A DNA stretch of 64,000 nucleotides from Bifidobacterium olomucense (GCF_012932375.1 NZ_JAAIIG010000003.1:186001-250000), one strand, 5' to 3'; shown: positions 19,304-29,215, numbered from the stretch's first letter. Notes: generated by a model not told the origin, from the sequence alone. Numbers and translations are program-made.

Positions 19304-20095
19304 ATGGCTATTTATCGCAAAAGCAGGGCGTTCGCCCCGCAGGGATTCTTCGAATGCGAAGGTCGCGGTCTGCAGTGGCTTGGACAAGCTCATGCACAAG
19401 GTGGCCCACGTGTGGTTCAGGTATATGACTGGGGCAAAGATCATCTGAATATCGAACGAGTGAGCGCATCCTCCCCTACGGCACAAGCCGCTTATGATTT
19501 TGGTGTGGCTTTGGCCCATATGCATGACGCCGGCGCCGATTACTTTGGCTCTGCGCCAGCCGGCTATAACGGCACATGCTATTTCGGCCCGCTGCAGGAT
19601 CCGGTGAAAATGGATACCGGCACTTGGACCGATCCTATTTCCTATTTTGCCGATGGACGATTGCGTCCGATGGTTGAGCTTGGTGTCCGACGCGGAGAAC
19701 TCGACCAACGAGACATCGAATTGACTGAACGGGTCATCGAAGCGCTGCCGGATATCATGGGACGTGCGGCAGATGACAAGCCGGCACGTATCCACGGTGA
19801 TCTGTGGAGCGGCAATGTGATGTGGACCGCTGATAGCGGACATACTGAAGCCGTACTCATTGATCCGGCGGCCCATGGAGGTCATCGAGAAGAGGATCTG
19901 GCTATGCTGCACCTGTTCGGGATGAGTTACCTGACGCAGATTATCGAGGGATATCAATCCGCGCATCCGCTGAAAGCAGGATGGAAGGATCGCATCACCC
20001 TTTGGCAGCTCTACCCCATTGCCGGACATTGCGTGTTCTTCGGCGGTGGATATGTGAACGAATATCGTTCCATGTGCCGTTCATTACTGAAATAA
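19304..20095 (+). CDS. Fructosamine kinase-family protein
   Basis: The 263-residue protein has the aminoglycoside-phosphotransferase-like kinase fold of the fructosamine/ketosamine kinase family: an FECEGRGLQWL start, DFGVALAHMHDAGADYFG, catalytic loop RIHGDLWSGNVMW (residues ~163-175), and metal-binding DPAAHGGHREEDLAML. Members phosphorylate protein-bound or free ketosamines, a deglycation step. ATG at 19304 follows GGATGGAG (AGCGACT between). Monocistronic, ending at a strong terminator. It is a little shorter than typical (about 280-300), mainly at the N-terminus, so the ATP-binding lobe is abbreviated. Confidence 0.88.
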   Translation: MAIYRKSRAFAPQGFFECEGRGLQWLGQAHAQGGPRVVQVYDWGKDHLNIERVSASSPTAQAAYDFGVALAHMHDAGADYFGSAPAGYNGTCYFGPLQDPVKMDTGTWTDPISYFADGRLRPMVELGVRRGELDQRDIELTERVIEALPDIMGRAADDKPARIHGDLWSGNVMWTADSGHTEAVLIDPAAHGGHREEDLAMLHLFGMSYLTQIIEGYQSAHPLKAGWKDRITLWQLYPIAGHCVFFGGGYVNEYRSMCRSLLK

Positions 20096-20117
20096 GAAGC
20101 AAGCATCAGATAGATAA

Positions 20118-20166
20118 AAAATGGCTGTGGTCCTTACTGCAGAAAAGTAAGGACCACAGCCATTTT
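20118..20166. terminator. Strong bidirectional terminator
   Basis: Perfect 21-bp stem (20118-20138 with 20146-20166) with a 7-base loop. The stem starts AAAA and ends TTTT, so each strand has a T tract. It lies between the convergent fructosamine kinase-like gene and dnaJ. Confidence 0.9.
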
Positions 20167-20176
20167 CAATCCCTAT

Positions 20177-21322
20177 TCAGCTCAATGCGTCCTTCAGCTT
20201 GCTGAAGAATCCGCCCTTCTTCTGACCTGTCTGTGGACGTGAAGCTTGCGCCACATGACCGGCATCGGCGTCATGCAGAGTGGAGAATCGTTCGATGAGA
20301 TCACGTTCTTCATCGTCCAGCTTGGTGGGGATCAGCACGTTCACATGAGCCACGATATCGCCACGTTCATCGCTGTTGCGCAGATTGGTAACGCCCAAAC
20401 CCTTCAGCGTGACGGTATCCTCCGGCTGGCATCCTGCTGGAATGCTCACCGTCTGCTTGCCGTCAAATGTTTCGATGGTAAGGTCATGTCCAAGCACGGC
20501 CCAGCTCATCGGCACCTGAATCCAGCAATGCAGATCATCGCCATCTCGGGTGAACTGCTTATCTGATTTGATACGAATATCGATATAGAGATCGCCGGCG
20601 GCACCGCCGCCTTCACCTACTTCTCCTTGCGAGGCGAGCCTCAAACGCGCATTGTCGTTAATGCCGGCGGGAACATTGACGCCAACGTTCCGCGTGGTGC
20701 GCACGCGGCCGTGTCCCATACAACTTGGGCACGGATTCGAGATAATGGTGCCATGTCCCTCGCAGCGTTCGCACGGCGCTGAGGTCATCATCTGGCCGAG
20801 CATAGTGCGAACCACCTTCTGCATGAATCCTTGACCATGGCAATCCGGGCAAGTAATGGGCTGCGCGCCGCCCTGAGCACCGGAGCCGCCACATTCCTGA
20901 CACAGAGAGAACGTATTGATCTTCACATGTGCCGTGCCGCCGAATACCGCCGTCTTCAAATCGATGGTGGCTGAAGCCAAGGCATCTCGTCCTGGCTGAG
21001 TCCGTGGTACGGGCCCTTGCGATCCCGCCCCGAATGCAGAGCCAAAGAATGTGGAGAACACATCTCCCATATCACCGAATCCGCCGGAGAACCCTCCTGC
21101 GCCCGCGTTGGGATTGTTCGGGTCCACGCCCGAATCATACATACGGCGCTTATCCGGATTGGAGAGCACCTCGTAGGCGTTGTTCACTTCCTTGAACTTG
21201 TCCTCGAACTCCGGACCGGCAATATCGGGGTGGTATTTGCGGCTGAGCTTGCGGTACGCCTTCTTGATTTCATCGTCGCTTGCGTTACGGTCTACGCCCA
21301 GCGTCTCGTAATAATCTGCCAC
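20177..21322 (-). CDS. dnaJ: Molecular chaperone DnaJ
   Basis: This 381-residue co-chaperone has a J domain (residues 1-70, with HPD in [10 protein letters not shown]), a Gly/Phe-rich region ([21 protein letters not shown]), four CxxCxGxG-type zinc repeats ([32 protein letters not shown]) and a C-terminal substrate domain. It stimulates DnaK ATPase. The start is a GTG at 21322 preceded by AAGGAA. It follows hrcA on the same strand with a 155-bp gap, so it is probably under HrcA/CIRCE control; actinobacteria often have a second DnaJ in the dnaK operon. Confidence 0.96.
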   Translation of the reverse strand: MADYYETLGVDRNASDDEIKKAYRKLSRKYHPDIAGPEFEDKFKEVNNAYEVLSNPDKRRMYDSGVDPNNPNAGAGGFSGGFGDMGDVFSTFFGSAFGAGSQGPVPRTQPGRDALASATIDLKTAVFGGTAHVKINTFSLCQECGGSGAQGGAQPITCPDCHGQGFMQKVVRTMLGQMMTSAPCERCEGHGTIISNPCPSCMGHGRVRTTRNVGVNVPAGINDNARLRLASQGEVGEGGGAAGDLYIDIRIKSDKQFTRDGDDLHCWIQVPMSWAVLGHDLTIETFDGKQTVSIPAGCQPEDTVTLKGLGVTNLRNSDERGDIVAHVNVLIPTKLDDEERDLIERFSTLHDADAGHVAQASRPQTGQKKGGFFSKLKDALS

Positions 21323-21477
21323 TTGGTTCTATTCCTTTGTGTTCATTTGGTCCGGAGTTATTCTGCCACAGCCCGCAGTCAGCGGATGGCTTGAATACAT
21401 GTTGGAGGGTCGATTCGATGGATTACTGATTGTTCACTGCGTCGCCCGTATACCGTGCATATGGCATATGCATAATG

Positions 21478-22587
21478 TCAATCCCGCGCGCCACCTTCGC
21501 TGATGAAATCCGTCAGATATCGCGCAACAGCCCTAACCGCTGCCATGGTCGTCGCATAGTCCATATGCGTAGGTCCGATAGAACCCACAAACGCAACGGG
21601 CTCAGTATGTGATTCAACCTGTTCTTCTGCGAAGCCTGACCGATCCTGTTGTGCTTCTTCGTCGGCCTTCACCACGCCTCCGCGTCCATACCCGCCGCTG
21701 ACTACTGAAGCGTGCAGAAGCTGTGGACTGTGGCTCTCCGATCCAATGGAAACGCCCACGCCTGAAGGTGTTGTTTCTTCGCTGAGATTGCTCATGAGTT
21801 TCATGAGCACCACTTGTTCTTCCAACGCATCAAACAGCGGCGCGAGATCGGTCCATGAACGAGAATGAGCCAGATTCGACGTGCCGGACATATACAGCTC
21901 GCTGGCGCGCTCATCGAGTGCCATCGACTCGAAAGCACTCGCAAGATCATCAGCTACGGAATGGACGGAATCGTAGCCCACCGACGCGCCGATAGCACGT
22001 ACCGTATCGGCAGCTGCGGAAAGAGACAATCCATGGCATTGATCGTTGACAGCTGCACTCAGGTGCGCGATATCCTCCGTGGAAGGCATAACGGACACGG
22101 TCAATCCGTGTTGAGCTACACGCCCGGTATCAGTGATCACCACCGCCAATAGCATAGACATGGATACAGGAACCATCTCCACGTGTCTGAGTGTTGCTTT
22201 AGCTAATGATGGCGACGCTACTACGGCTACCTGCCCCGTGATTTCCGAGAGCAATCTTGCCGCACGTTGCAAGGCATCCTTAAGACTGACAGAGCCAGCC
22301 AGAAACTCTCGTATACCTCTCCGCTGCGCCTTACTCAACGGCACCACCGTGGCTAGGCGGTCCACGAAATATCGGTAGCCCTTTTCCGTGGGCACACGTC
22401 CAGCAGAGGTATGCGGTTGGATAAGGTAGCCTTCGTCCTCCAAAGCCGCCATATCATTGCGGACCGTCGCCGAGCTGACCCCCAAATCGTGTTCACGGGT
22501 CAACGCAGTGGAGCCAACCGGTTCCTGTGAACGAATGTAGTCCTCCACCACGGCGCGCAGCACCAGCATGCGCCTTGATTGCGTCAT
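21478..22587 (-). CDS. hrcA: Heat-shock repressor HrcA
   Basis: The 369-residue repressor has an N-terminal winged helix (residues 1-75: MTQSRRMLVLRAVVEDYIRSQEPVGST and LGVSSATVRNDMAALEDEGYLIQPHTSAGRVPTEKGYRYFVD), then a GAF-like domain and a C-terminal dimer region ending SIGPTHMDYATTMAAVRAVARYLTDFI. It binds CIRCE to repress chaperone genes. A poorly conserved acidic/Ser-rich insert lies near residues 270-325. ATG at 22587 follows AAGGAGG. A perfect CIRCE lies 176 bp upstream, so hrcA-dnaJ is self-regulated. Confidence 0.96.
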   Translation of the reverse strand: MTQSRRMLVLRAVVEDYIRSQEPVGSTALTREHDLGVSSATVRNDMAALEDEGYLIQPHTSAGRVPTEKGYRYFVDRLATVVPLSKAQRRGIREFLAGSVSLKDALQRAARLLSEITGQVAVVASPSLAKATLRHVEMVPVSMSMLLAVVITDTGRVAQHGLTVSVMPSTEDIAHLSAAVNDQCHGLSLSAAADTVRAIGASVGYDSVHSVADDLASAFESMALDERASELYMSGTSNLAHSRSWTDLAPLFDALEEQVVLMKLMSNLSEETTPSGVGVSIGSESHSPQLLHASVVSGGYGRGGVVKADEEAQQDRSGFAEEQVESHTEPVAFVGSIGPTHMDYATTMAAVRAVARYLTDFISEGGARD

Positions 22588-22974
22588 GCGCGCCTCCTTT
22601 GTCGGTATGGATAAATGGGCCTATTGTTCATGCGAGGTATGTTCCGCATTCACTCTGCCTACCCTTCGGCGACACGCTGGACATGCAGTATTACAGCATC
22701 CGGTGTGTCTTTGTGCGCTAGGTGCTTTACGAAAGCTCACCAATGGCCTAATGAGTATTGTATTAGCACTCATTGGATTCGAGTGCTAATACGTTCATCG
22801 ACAGCGAATGAATGTTAATTGTGAACGCTAACAGCACACAACTTACCAAAACACGCCAAATATGCACCACAAACGTCTTCTTCCGACGTTAACATGGGAA
22901 ACGCAATGTGAGGGCGTCATGCGCCCGGCACAAGCCGGATACGCGGCCCGACCAATTGGAAGGAAAGTAAATCC
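22588..22974. other. 387-bp divergent promoter region hrcA / tkt
   Basis: This gap between the divergent hrcA and tkt genes holds the CIRCE operator at 22763-22789 roughly midway. Ribosome sites lie at both ends (AAGGAGG for hrcA, AAGGAAAG for tkt). The tkt-proximal ~180 bp would be a long 5' leader or promoter region; I found no riboswitch and no other gene in it. Confidence 0.6.
22763..22789. promoter_or_regulatory. CIRCE operator (HrcA-binding site)
   Basis: TTAGCACTC at 22763-22771, nine bases, then GAGTGCTAA at 22781-22789: an exact match to the canonical CIRCE inverted repeat. It is 176 bp upstream of hrcA and 185 bp upstream of tkt. Confidence 0.97.
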
Positions 22975-25077
22975 ATGACCGAATTCAAGGAGACCGAGCT
23001 CGACGAGCGCGCCATCGCGATGGCAAAGGTCCTTTCGGCTGACGCGGTTGAGAAGGCTGGTTCCGGCCACCCCGGTTCCCCCATCTCCCTGGCGCCTGTC
23101 GCCTACACCCTGTACCAGCACTTCATCAAGCACGATCCTAACGATCCCAACTGGGAAGGCCGCGATCGCTTCATTCTTTCCGGCGGCCATGCTTCTCTCA
23201 CCCAGTACGTTCAGCTGTACTTCTCCGGCTACGGCGTGACCTTGGATGATCTCAAGCACTTCCGTGGCGGTGCCGATACCCGCACTCCGGGTCATCCTGA
23301 GTACGGTCTGACCCCGGGTATCGAAATGACCACCGGCCCGCTGGGTCAGGGCTTCGCCTCCGCCATTGGTTTTGCTTACGGCGAGCGTTTCCAGCGCGGT
23401 CTGCTTGATCCGGAGACCCCGAAGGAAGACTCCCCTTTCTACCACAAGATCTGGGCCATCTGCGGTGAAGGCGATATCGAGGAAGGCATCTCAGGCGAGG
23501 CCGCCGCTCTGGCCGCCAACCAGAAGCTCGGCAACCTGACCGTGATCTTCGACGCCAACCGCATCCAGATCGAAGGCGACACCAACCTGGTGCTGGCCGA
23601 GGATGTCCTGAAGCGCTTCCAGGCCTACGGCTGGTACACCGATGAGTTCAGCTTCATCCAGCCCGATGGCTCCTACAAGGAGGACATCGAAGGCCTGGCC
23701 GACGTGATCGCCAAGGCCGAGGCCGCCGCTCCGGACCAGCCGAAGCTCATCAAGGTTCACTCCTTGATCGCATGGCCGACCCCGGGCAAGACCAACGATC
23801 CGTCTTCCCATGGCTCCAAGCTCGGTGCCGAAGCCGTTGCTGGCCTCAAGAAGGTTCTCGGCTACGATCCGGAAGAATCCTTCCACGTCGACGAAGAGGC
23901 TCTGGCTCACGCTCGCAAGGTTGCCGAGCGCGGTCTGGAAGCCCACAAGGCATGGGACGAGAAGTTCGACGCTTGGCGCAAGGCCAACCCGGACAAGGCC
24001 GCCCTGTACGACCGCATCAAGGCCGGCGAGCTGCCGGAAGGCTTCGACAAGGCCATCGATGACCTTGAGGCCACCTTCGAAGTCGGCAAGGGTGTCGCCA
24101 CCCGTGGCGCCTCCGGCTCCGTGCTGAACGCCATCGCCGCTGTCATGCCGGAACTCTGGGGCGGCTCCGCCGACCTCGGTGGCTCCAACAAGACCGATCT
24201 GAAGGGCGCTGCCACCTTCGCTCCTGCCGAGTGCGCCACCAAGCAGTGGCCGAACTGCAACGAGTTTGGTCGCCAGCTGCACTTCGGCGTGCGCGAGTTC
24301 ACCATGGGCTGCATCACCAACGGCATCCTGCTGGGCTCCCACACCCGTCCGTTCGGCGGCACCTTCTTCATGTTCTCTGACTATGAGCGCTCCGCCGTCC
24401 GTCTGGCCGCCCTCATGGAGATCCCGAACCTCTACGTCTGGACCCACGACTCCGTGGCTGTCGGCGAAGATGGTCCGACCCACCAGCCGGTTGAGCACCT
24501 CGCTTCCTTCCGCGCCATCCCGCAGCTCGAAGTCATCCGTCCTGCCGACGCCTTCGAGACCGCTGAAGCCTACCGTTACTTCTTCGAGAAGAAGAACACG
24601 CTGCCGGGTGCCATGGTGCTGACCCGTCAGGGCGTTCCGGTCCTCGCTGAGACCGCCGCAAAGGCCAAGGACGGCGTCAAGAAGGGCGCTTACGTGCTCG
24701 TTGACACCGAAGGCACCCCGGACGTCATCATCATGGCTTCCGGTTCCGAAGTCCAGTGGGCTGTCGCCGCCGCCAAGACCCTCGCTGAGAAGGGCACCAA
24801 GGCTCGCGTGGTCTCCTTCCCGTCCATGGAATGGTTCGAGGAGCAGGATGCCGAGTACAAGGAGGCCGTGCTTCCGGCTTCCGTCAAGGCCCGTGTCTCC
24901 GTCGAGGCCGGCGTTGCCATGCCGTGGTACAAGTACCTCGGCTCCTACGGCAAGCCTGTTTCCATCGAGCAGTTCGGTCTGCAGGGTGACGGCGCTCAGA
25001 ACATGATCGACCTCGGCATCACCGCCGAGCACGTGGTCGAGGCCGCTGAGGCTTCCATTGCCGAGGCCAACGCCTGA
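22975..25077 (+). CDS. tkt: Transketolase
   Basis: The 700-residue thiamine-diphosphate enzyme interconverts C5 and C3/C7 sugar phosphates, feeding xylulose-5-phosphate to phosphoketolase in the bifid shunt. Visible features: SADAVEKAGSGHPGSPISLAPVAYTLY near the N-terminus, the ThDP/metal motif GEGDIEEGISGEAAALAANQKLGNLTVIFDAN (residues ~163-195), HSLIAWPTPGKTND, and the pyrimidine domain GCITNGILLGSHTRPFGGTFFMFSDY and HDSVAVGEDGPTHQP. Codon use is strongly biased to C/G-ending optimal codons (far more than neighbours), typical of very high expression. AAGGAAAG precedes the ATG. tal follows in the same direction. Confidence 0.98.
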   Translation: MTEFKETELDERAIAMAKVLSADAVEKAGSGHPGSPISLAPVAYTLYQHFIKHDPNDPNWEGRDRFILSGGHASLTQYVQLYFSGYGVTLDDLKHFRGGADTRTPGHPEYGLTPGIEMTTGPLGQGFASAIGFAYGERFQRGLLDPETPKEDSPFYHKIWAICGEGDIEEGISGEAAALAANQKLGNLTVIFDANRIQIEGDTNLVLAEDVLKRFQAYGWYTDEFSFIQPDGSYKEDIEGLADVIAKAEAAAPDQPKLIKVHSLIAWPTPGKTNDPSSHGSKLGAEAVAGLKKVLGYDPEESFHVDEEALAHARKVAERGLEAHKAWDEKFDAWRKANPDKAALYDRIKAGELPEGFDKAIDDLEATFEVGKGVATRGASGSVLNAIAAVMPELWGGSADLGGSNKTDLKGAATFAPAECATKQWPNCNEFGRQLHFGVREFTMGCITNGILLGSHTRPFGGTFFMFSDYERSAVRLAALMEIPNLYVWTHDSVAVGEDGPTHQPVEHLASFRAIPQLEVIRPADAFETAEAYRYFFEKKNTLPGAMVLTRQGVPVLAETAAKAKDGVKKGAYVLVDTEGTPDVIIMASGSEVQWAVAAAKTLAEKGTKARVVSFPSMEWFEEQDAEYKEAVLPASVKARVSVEAGVAMPWYKYLGSYGKPVSIEQFGLQGDGAQNMIDLGITAEHVVEAAEASIAEANA

Positions 25078-25112
25078 TATCAAGCTCAATAGTTTGAGCA
25101 AATAAATATTTC

Positions 25113-25138
25113 GGCTCCTCTCTTAAGGGAGGGGAGCC
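25113..25138 (+). other. Imperfect hairpin in the tkt-tal gap
   Basis: GGCTCCTCTCTTAAGGGAGGGGAGCC forms a stem with small mismatches between tkt and tal. A smaller hairpin GCTCAA-TAGT-TTGAGC lies just before it. No T-run follows, so it may stabilise tkt mRNA or reduce readthrough into tal, letting the two highly expressed genes differ in level. Confidence 0.5.
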
Positions 25139-25156
25139 AATAACAAGGAGAAAAAT

Positions 25157-26260
25157 ATGACTGAAGCAACTCAGCGTACGTCCGACAACGGCGTTTCCAT
25201 CTGGCTGGACGACCTGTCCCGCTCCCGCATCGAGTCCGGCTCCCTGCAGGACCTCATCGCCAACAAGAACGTGGTCGGCGTCACCACCAACCCGTCCATC
25301 TTCCAGAAGGCCCTGAGCCAGGTCGGCCCGTACGATGCTCAGCTCAAGGAGCTCGGTAAGGTCGACGTTGAGACCGCTGTCCGCGAGCTCACCACCACCG
25401 ATGTGCGCAACGCCACCGACATCTTCCGCGAGATCGCCGAGAAGACCGACTTCGTCGACGGCCGCGTGTCCATCGAGGTCGACCCGCGCCTGGCCCACGA
25501 GACCGAAGCCACCGAGAAGCAGGCTGTCGAGCTGTGGGAGAAGGTCAACCGTCCGAACGCCATGATCAAGATCCCGGCAACCCTCGAAGGCCTGCCGGCC
25601 ATCACCGCTACCCTGGCCAAGGGCATCTCCGTGAACGTCACCCTGATCTTCTCTCTCGAGCGTTACGAGCAGGTCATCGACGCTTACATCGAGGGCATCG
25701 CTCAGGCTGCCGCCAACGGCCACGACCTGAAGCACATCGGCTCCGTCGCTTCCTTCTTCGTCTCCCGCGTGGACACCGCTGTGGACAAGCTGCTGGAAGC
25801 CAACGGCTCCGACGAGGCCAAGGCTCTGGAGGGCAAGGCCGCTGTGGCCAACGCTCGTCTGGCCTACGAGCTGTTCGAGAAGAAGTTCGCCTCCGATCCG
25901 CGTTGGGCCGAGCTGGCTGCCAAGGGTGCCAAGGTTCAGCGTCCGCTGTGGGCCTCCACCGGCACCAAGAACCCGGCTTACTCCGACTGCAAGTACGTTG
26001 ACGAGCTGGTTGCTCCGCACATCGTCAACACCATGCCGGAGAAGACCCTGAACGCTCTGGCTGACCACGGCAACGGCGCTCCGTCCATCGAGGGCACCTA
26101 CGAAGAGTCCCACGCCATCATCAACAAGCTGGCTGAGCTCGGCATCAACCTGAAGGACGTCACCGACAAGCTGGAGGCCGATGGTGTCGCCGCCTTCATC
26201 AAGTCCTGGGATTCCGTGCTGGCTGACGTGCAGTCCGGCATCGATCGCGTGAACGCCTGA
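25157..26260 (+). CDS. tal: Transaldolase
   Basis: This 367-residue class of transaldolase (actinobacterial type) moves dihydroxyacetone units between fructose-6-phosphate/sedoheptulose-7-phosphate and erythrose-4-phosphate/glyceraldehyde-3-phosphate. Motifs: VVGVTTNPSIFQKAL (residues ~37-51), IEVDPRLAHE, the Schiff-base Lys in NAMIKIPATLEGLPAI (residue ~138), NVTLIFSLERYEQVIDAY and VASFFVSRVDTAVD. AAGGAG lies 6 bases before the ATG. Codon bias is as extreme as in tkt, fitting its central role in the bifid shunt. The coding region ends before a strong bidirectional terminator. Confidence 0.98.
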   Translation: MTEATQRTSDNGVSIWLDDLSRSRIESGSLQDLIANKNVVGVTTNPSIFQKALSQVGPYDAQLKELGKVDVETAVRELTTTDVRNATDIFREIAEKTDFVDGRVSIEVDPRLAHETEATEKQAVELWEKVNRPNAMIKIPATLEGLPAITATLAKGISVNVTLIFSLERYEQVIDAYIEGIAQAAANGHDLKHIGSVASFFVSRVDTAVDKLLEANGSDEAKALEGKAAVANARLAYELFEKKFASDPRWAELAAKGAKVQRPLWASTGTKNPAYSDCKYVDELVAPHIVNTMPEKTLNALADHGNGAPSIEGTYEESHAIINKLAELGINLKDVTDKLEADGVAAFIKSWDSVLADVQSGIDRVNA

Positions 26261-26305
26261 GACTGATTTGAGCTGATGCGCCTTACGGCGTATCGGTGAG
26301 TTTCG

Positions 26306-26347
26306 AAAAGGGTTCCGACCATAATCCATTGTGGTCGGAACCCTTTT
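26306..26347. terminator. Bidirectional terminator after tal
   Basis: Perfect 16-bp stem (26306-26321 with 26332-26347), AAAA at its left foot and TTTT at its right, with a 10-base loop. It separates tal from the convergent aminotransferase gene; the remaining ~85 bp of the gap hold nothing recognisable. Confidence 0.9.
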
Positions 26348-26434
26348 CGCGTATCCGGCTTGCTCACGAGCGAAACCCTGCTGGACATGGGCTTCTCGCA
26401 ATCAACTCCCCTGAACATAGAGAGACGGGAAAGG

Positions 26435-27598
26435 TCATAGCCTTTCCAGCCATGCCTTCATACGGCGCAGTCCCTCGGCTGTATCCTCGGCCGTGCCGAC
26501 GTACGAAAGCCGCACATAGCCACGTCCGCGCGATCCAAAACCGGAGGCGGGCGTCACTACCACATGGGCTTCATTCAGCAATCGAATGGCGAAATCATGA
26601 TCGTTCATGCCGGTGGCCGCCACATTGATGAGCATGTAGAACGCACCATCCGGCACATCGCAGTTCACCAGTGGCATTTCGGCCACCGCTTGCGCCACCG
26701 TGTCTCGATTTGCCCGGTAAGCCGCCTTCATCGTGGACAGAATATCGGCAGACCCACCCAGAGCGGCCACGGCACCCTGCTGCAGCGCACCCGGCACGCA
26801 GGAGACCACGTTCTCTTGCATCACCGTCATCTGATCGATGATGGGTTTCGGCCCGAACGCGCATCCGATACGCCAACCGGTCATGGCGAAGGTCTTGGAG
26901 AACGAGTCGACGACGACCGTGCGCTCCTTCATTCCCGGCATCGTAGAGATGGACAGACATTGCACATGGTCATCGTATACGAACGCCCGATACACCTCGT
27001 CGCTGATCACCCACAAATCATGTCGGCGCGCCACGTCGGCAATGGCGGCCAGTTCATCGGGGCCGATGATGGCTCCAGCGGGATTCGACGGCGAATTGAG
27101 CAGCAATGCCTTGGTTCGTGGCGTAACCGCCGCCTCCACATCCACGGCTCTCATGCGGAATCCATTGTCTTCATGCAGCGGCACCGGAATCACGTTCGCT
27201 TGTGTCATTTGAGCCTGACCGAAATAGTTCGCATAACCCGGGTCAGAAATAAGAATGTCGTCTCCGGCATCCAATGTGGCGATCATGGCCAGGTACACAG
27301 CCTCCATACCACCGGCGGTCACGATGATCTCGCCGTCCGGATCGTAGTCGGTATCGTCTTGAGCGTTGCGATACCGACACCAAGTTTCGCGCAGCGCCAA
27401 TGTACCGCGATTGGGAGTGTAGTGCGTATCCCCATGAATAGCCGCATGATACGCTGCATCGATCATCGGTCTTGGCGTATCGAATCCCGGCTCCCCTACG
27501 GCAAACGAAATAACATCCGGTATTCCTGCCGCCAATTCGAACATCTCACGTACGCTGGGATACAGCGCTTCTTGTGCACGACGTGAAATAACAGGCAT
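26435..27598 (-). CDS. Class I/II pyridoxal-phosphate aminotransferase
   Basis: The 387-residue protein is a fold-type I aminotransferase: SFAVGEPGFDTP (residues 31-42), YTPNRGTLALRE, NSPSNPAG (Asn172 for PLP), VISDEVYRAFVYDD (Asp200, Tyr203), and the Schiff-base Lys235 in SFSKTFAMTGWRIG with Arg243. It resembles the aspartate/aromatic aminotransferase subgroup; the amino acid donor cannot be fixed from sequence. ATG at 27598 follows AGGAGG at eight bases; the ORF could extend 69 codons upstream but that stretch lacks family similarity. Convergent with tal; divergent from brnQ. Confidence 0.9.
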   Translation of the reverse strand: MPVISRRAQEALYPSVREMFELAAGIPDVISFAVGEPGFDTPRPMIDAAYHAAIHGDTHYTPNRGTLALRETWCRYRNAQDDTDYDPDGEIIVTAGGMEAVYLAMIATLDAGDDILISDPGYANYFGQAQMTQANVIPVPLHEDNGFRMRAVDVEAAVTPRTKALLLNSPSNPAGAIIGPDELAAIADVARRHDLWVISDEVYRAFVYDDHVQCLSISTMPGMKERTVVVDSFSKTFAMTGWRIGCAFGPKPIIDQMTVMQENVVSCVPGALQQGAVAALGGSADILSTMKAAYRANRDTVAQAVAEMPLVNCDVPDGAFYMLINVAATGMNDHDFAIRLLNEAHVVVTPASGFGSRGRGYVRLSYVGTAEDTAEGLRRMKAWLERL

Positions 27599-27828
27599 CC
27601 TCAACCCCTCCTGACATTTCATAGATACGCAACATCTTGCATTGTATCCATGACGAGGTTTCAGATGCGGGTGATGCTCCATGAGCGCACATGTCTGTAC
27701 AAAAGCAGGGAATGACCACAACGTGAGTCCGGAGAGACCGCGGAAACCGGAATATCTTGACCGGAACCATCTGAAGCTGGTACGTTCGCGACTGATTCCA
27801 TACAATACGATGAAAGAGCGATCGCGCC

Positions 27829-29208
27829 ATGTCTAACTCGCCTAATCCGATTAAGCATTTGACCGTGCACCAACGTCTGTTGATGACATTCACATTCTTC
27901 TCAATGTTTTTCGGTGCAGGCAATCTCATCTTCCCCCCATTTGTGGGAGCGCAAGCTGGAGCGGCTACGATCCCAGCCGCCATCGGATTCATCGTCTCTG
28001 CCGTAGGTCTGCCGATTTTGGGGGTGTTGGCCGTTACTTTCGCCGGTGGCTTCGATAGGCTAGCAGGCCGCGTCTCCCCCAGATTCGCACTTCTACTGGG
28101 GATCGCCATCATTCTGACGATTGGTCCTTGTTTCGCCATTCCGCGCACAGCCACCACCTCATTCGAAATGATGGTGGCACCGTTCGCGCCAAATGACTCC
28201 ATGTGGTTCGCCCGGCTCATCTATTCCCTGTTGTTTTTTGCATCGTCGTTTATATTTGCCCAGCATCCCGAAAAATTATCCAAGGTATTAGGCCGGTTCA
28301 TGGGGCCATTGTTGCTGACCCTTATTGCGGTATTGTTCGTAGCTTGTCTGGTACACGGTGTTGATCAGGCTGTCGCTCCTGCGGGCAATTATCAATCGAA
28401 CCAAATGGCGCGCGGATTCTTAGATGGCTACCAAACCATGGATTTACTGGCGGCTTTGTACTTTGGCATCGTGATTTCCGCAAACGTTCGTGCATTACGC
28501 ATTGAGGATGAGCCACAGGTGCAACGCGAAACCGCATTCGCTGGCTTAGGCACCGGCATATTGCTTATTCTTATTTACGCAGTGCTGAGCTATGTGGGCG
28601 TGGTATCTGGTTCCATCGCAACCATCGATCCTGAAAGCGATACGGGCGCGACCGTCTTGACTAATCTCACGTCGTCAGTGTTTGGTGCAGAAGGTACGGC
28701 ATTTCTGGGCGTGGTGTTCGTCATTGCCTGTCTCAACGTGTGTACGGGTCTGATCTGCACGTGTGCCACGTACTTCCACACCAAGTTCCCCATCGCGGCA
28801 GGACATACGGTGAGTTATCGAACCTGGCAACTGATATTCACGATGTTCAGTTTCGTAGTATCGAACGCTGGATTGAGCCTCATCATCAAGGTGTCCGTGC
28901 CGGTACTTTCGGCACTGTATCCGATGGCGATCGTGCTGGTGCTGCTAGCTCTGACACATCAGGTGTTCACGACACGATTCCCACGCGTGTATTTCTGGAC
29001 CGTGCTACTGGTCGGACTTGTAGCATTTGCCGGATGCGCGGCATCGCTGACCGCTGTGTTCGGCGGTTCTCTGCCATGGTTGGAGTCCGCATTAGACCTG
29101 TTGCCGCTACAGAGTAAAGAACTCGGATGGCTGACGCCTGCAGCTATCGGCGTGGTAATCGGCGTCGGTGATTCGCTTCGAGCGCAACGTGAACAGAAGT
29201 CCTGTTAA
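27829..29208 (+). CDS. brnQ: Branched-chain amino acid carrier, LIVCS family
   Basis: This 459-residue protein has about twelve membrane segments and the BrnQ opening HQRLLMTFTFFSMFFGAGNLIFPPFVGAQAG (residues ~12-42), followed by GPCFAIPRTATTSFEM (residues ~98-113). It should import Leu, Ile and Val with sodium or protons. The start is ATG 27829 with only a weak purine-rich ribosome site (GAAAGAG). It faces the aminotransferase gene divergently, which could reflect shared amino acid metabolism. Ends at a hairpin just before the convergent CMD-domain gene. Confidence 0.93.
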   Translation: MSNSPNPIKHLTVHQRLLMTFTFFSMFFGAGNLIFPPFVGAQAGAATIPAAIGFIVSAVGLPILGVLAVTFAGGFDRLAGRVSPRFALLLGIAIILTIGPCFAIPRTATTSFEMMVAPFAPNDSMWFARLIYSLLFFASSFIFAQHPEKLSKVLGRFMGPLLLTLIAVLFVACLVHGVDQAVAPAGNYQSNQMARGFLDGYQTMDLLAALYFGIVISANVRALRIEDEPQVQRETAFAGLGTGILLILIYAVLSYVGVVSGSIATIDPESDTGATVLTNLTSSVFGAEGTAFLGVVFVIACLNVCTGLICTCATYFHTKFPIAAGHTVSYRTWQLIFTMFSFVVSNAGLSLIIKVSVPVLSALYPMAIVLVLLALTHQVFTTRFPRVYFWTVLLVGLVAFAGCAASLTAVFGGSLPWLESALDLLPLQSKELGWLTPAAIGVVIGVGDSLRAQREQKSC

Positions 29209-29215
29209 GGTACCG

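Noticed and set aside
23491..25101. 536-codon minus-strand frame antisense to tkt, and a 460-codon one antisense to tal (25019-26401)
   Set aside because: Both are mirror frames of extremely codon-biased genes. No ribosome sites and repetitive Gly/Val/Leu composition typical of shadows.
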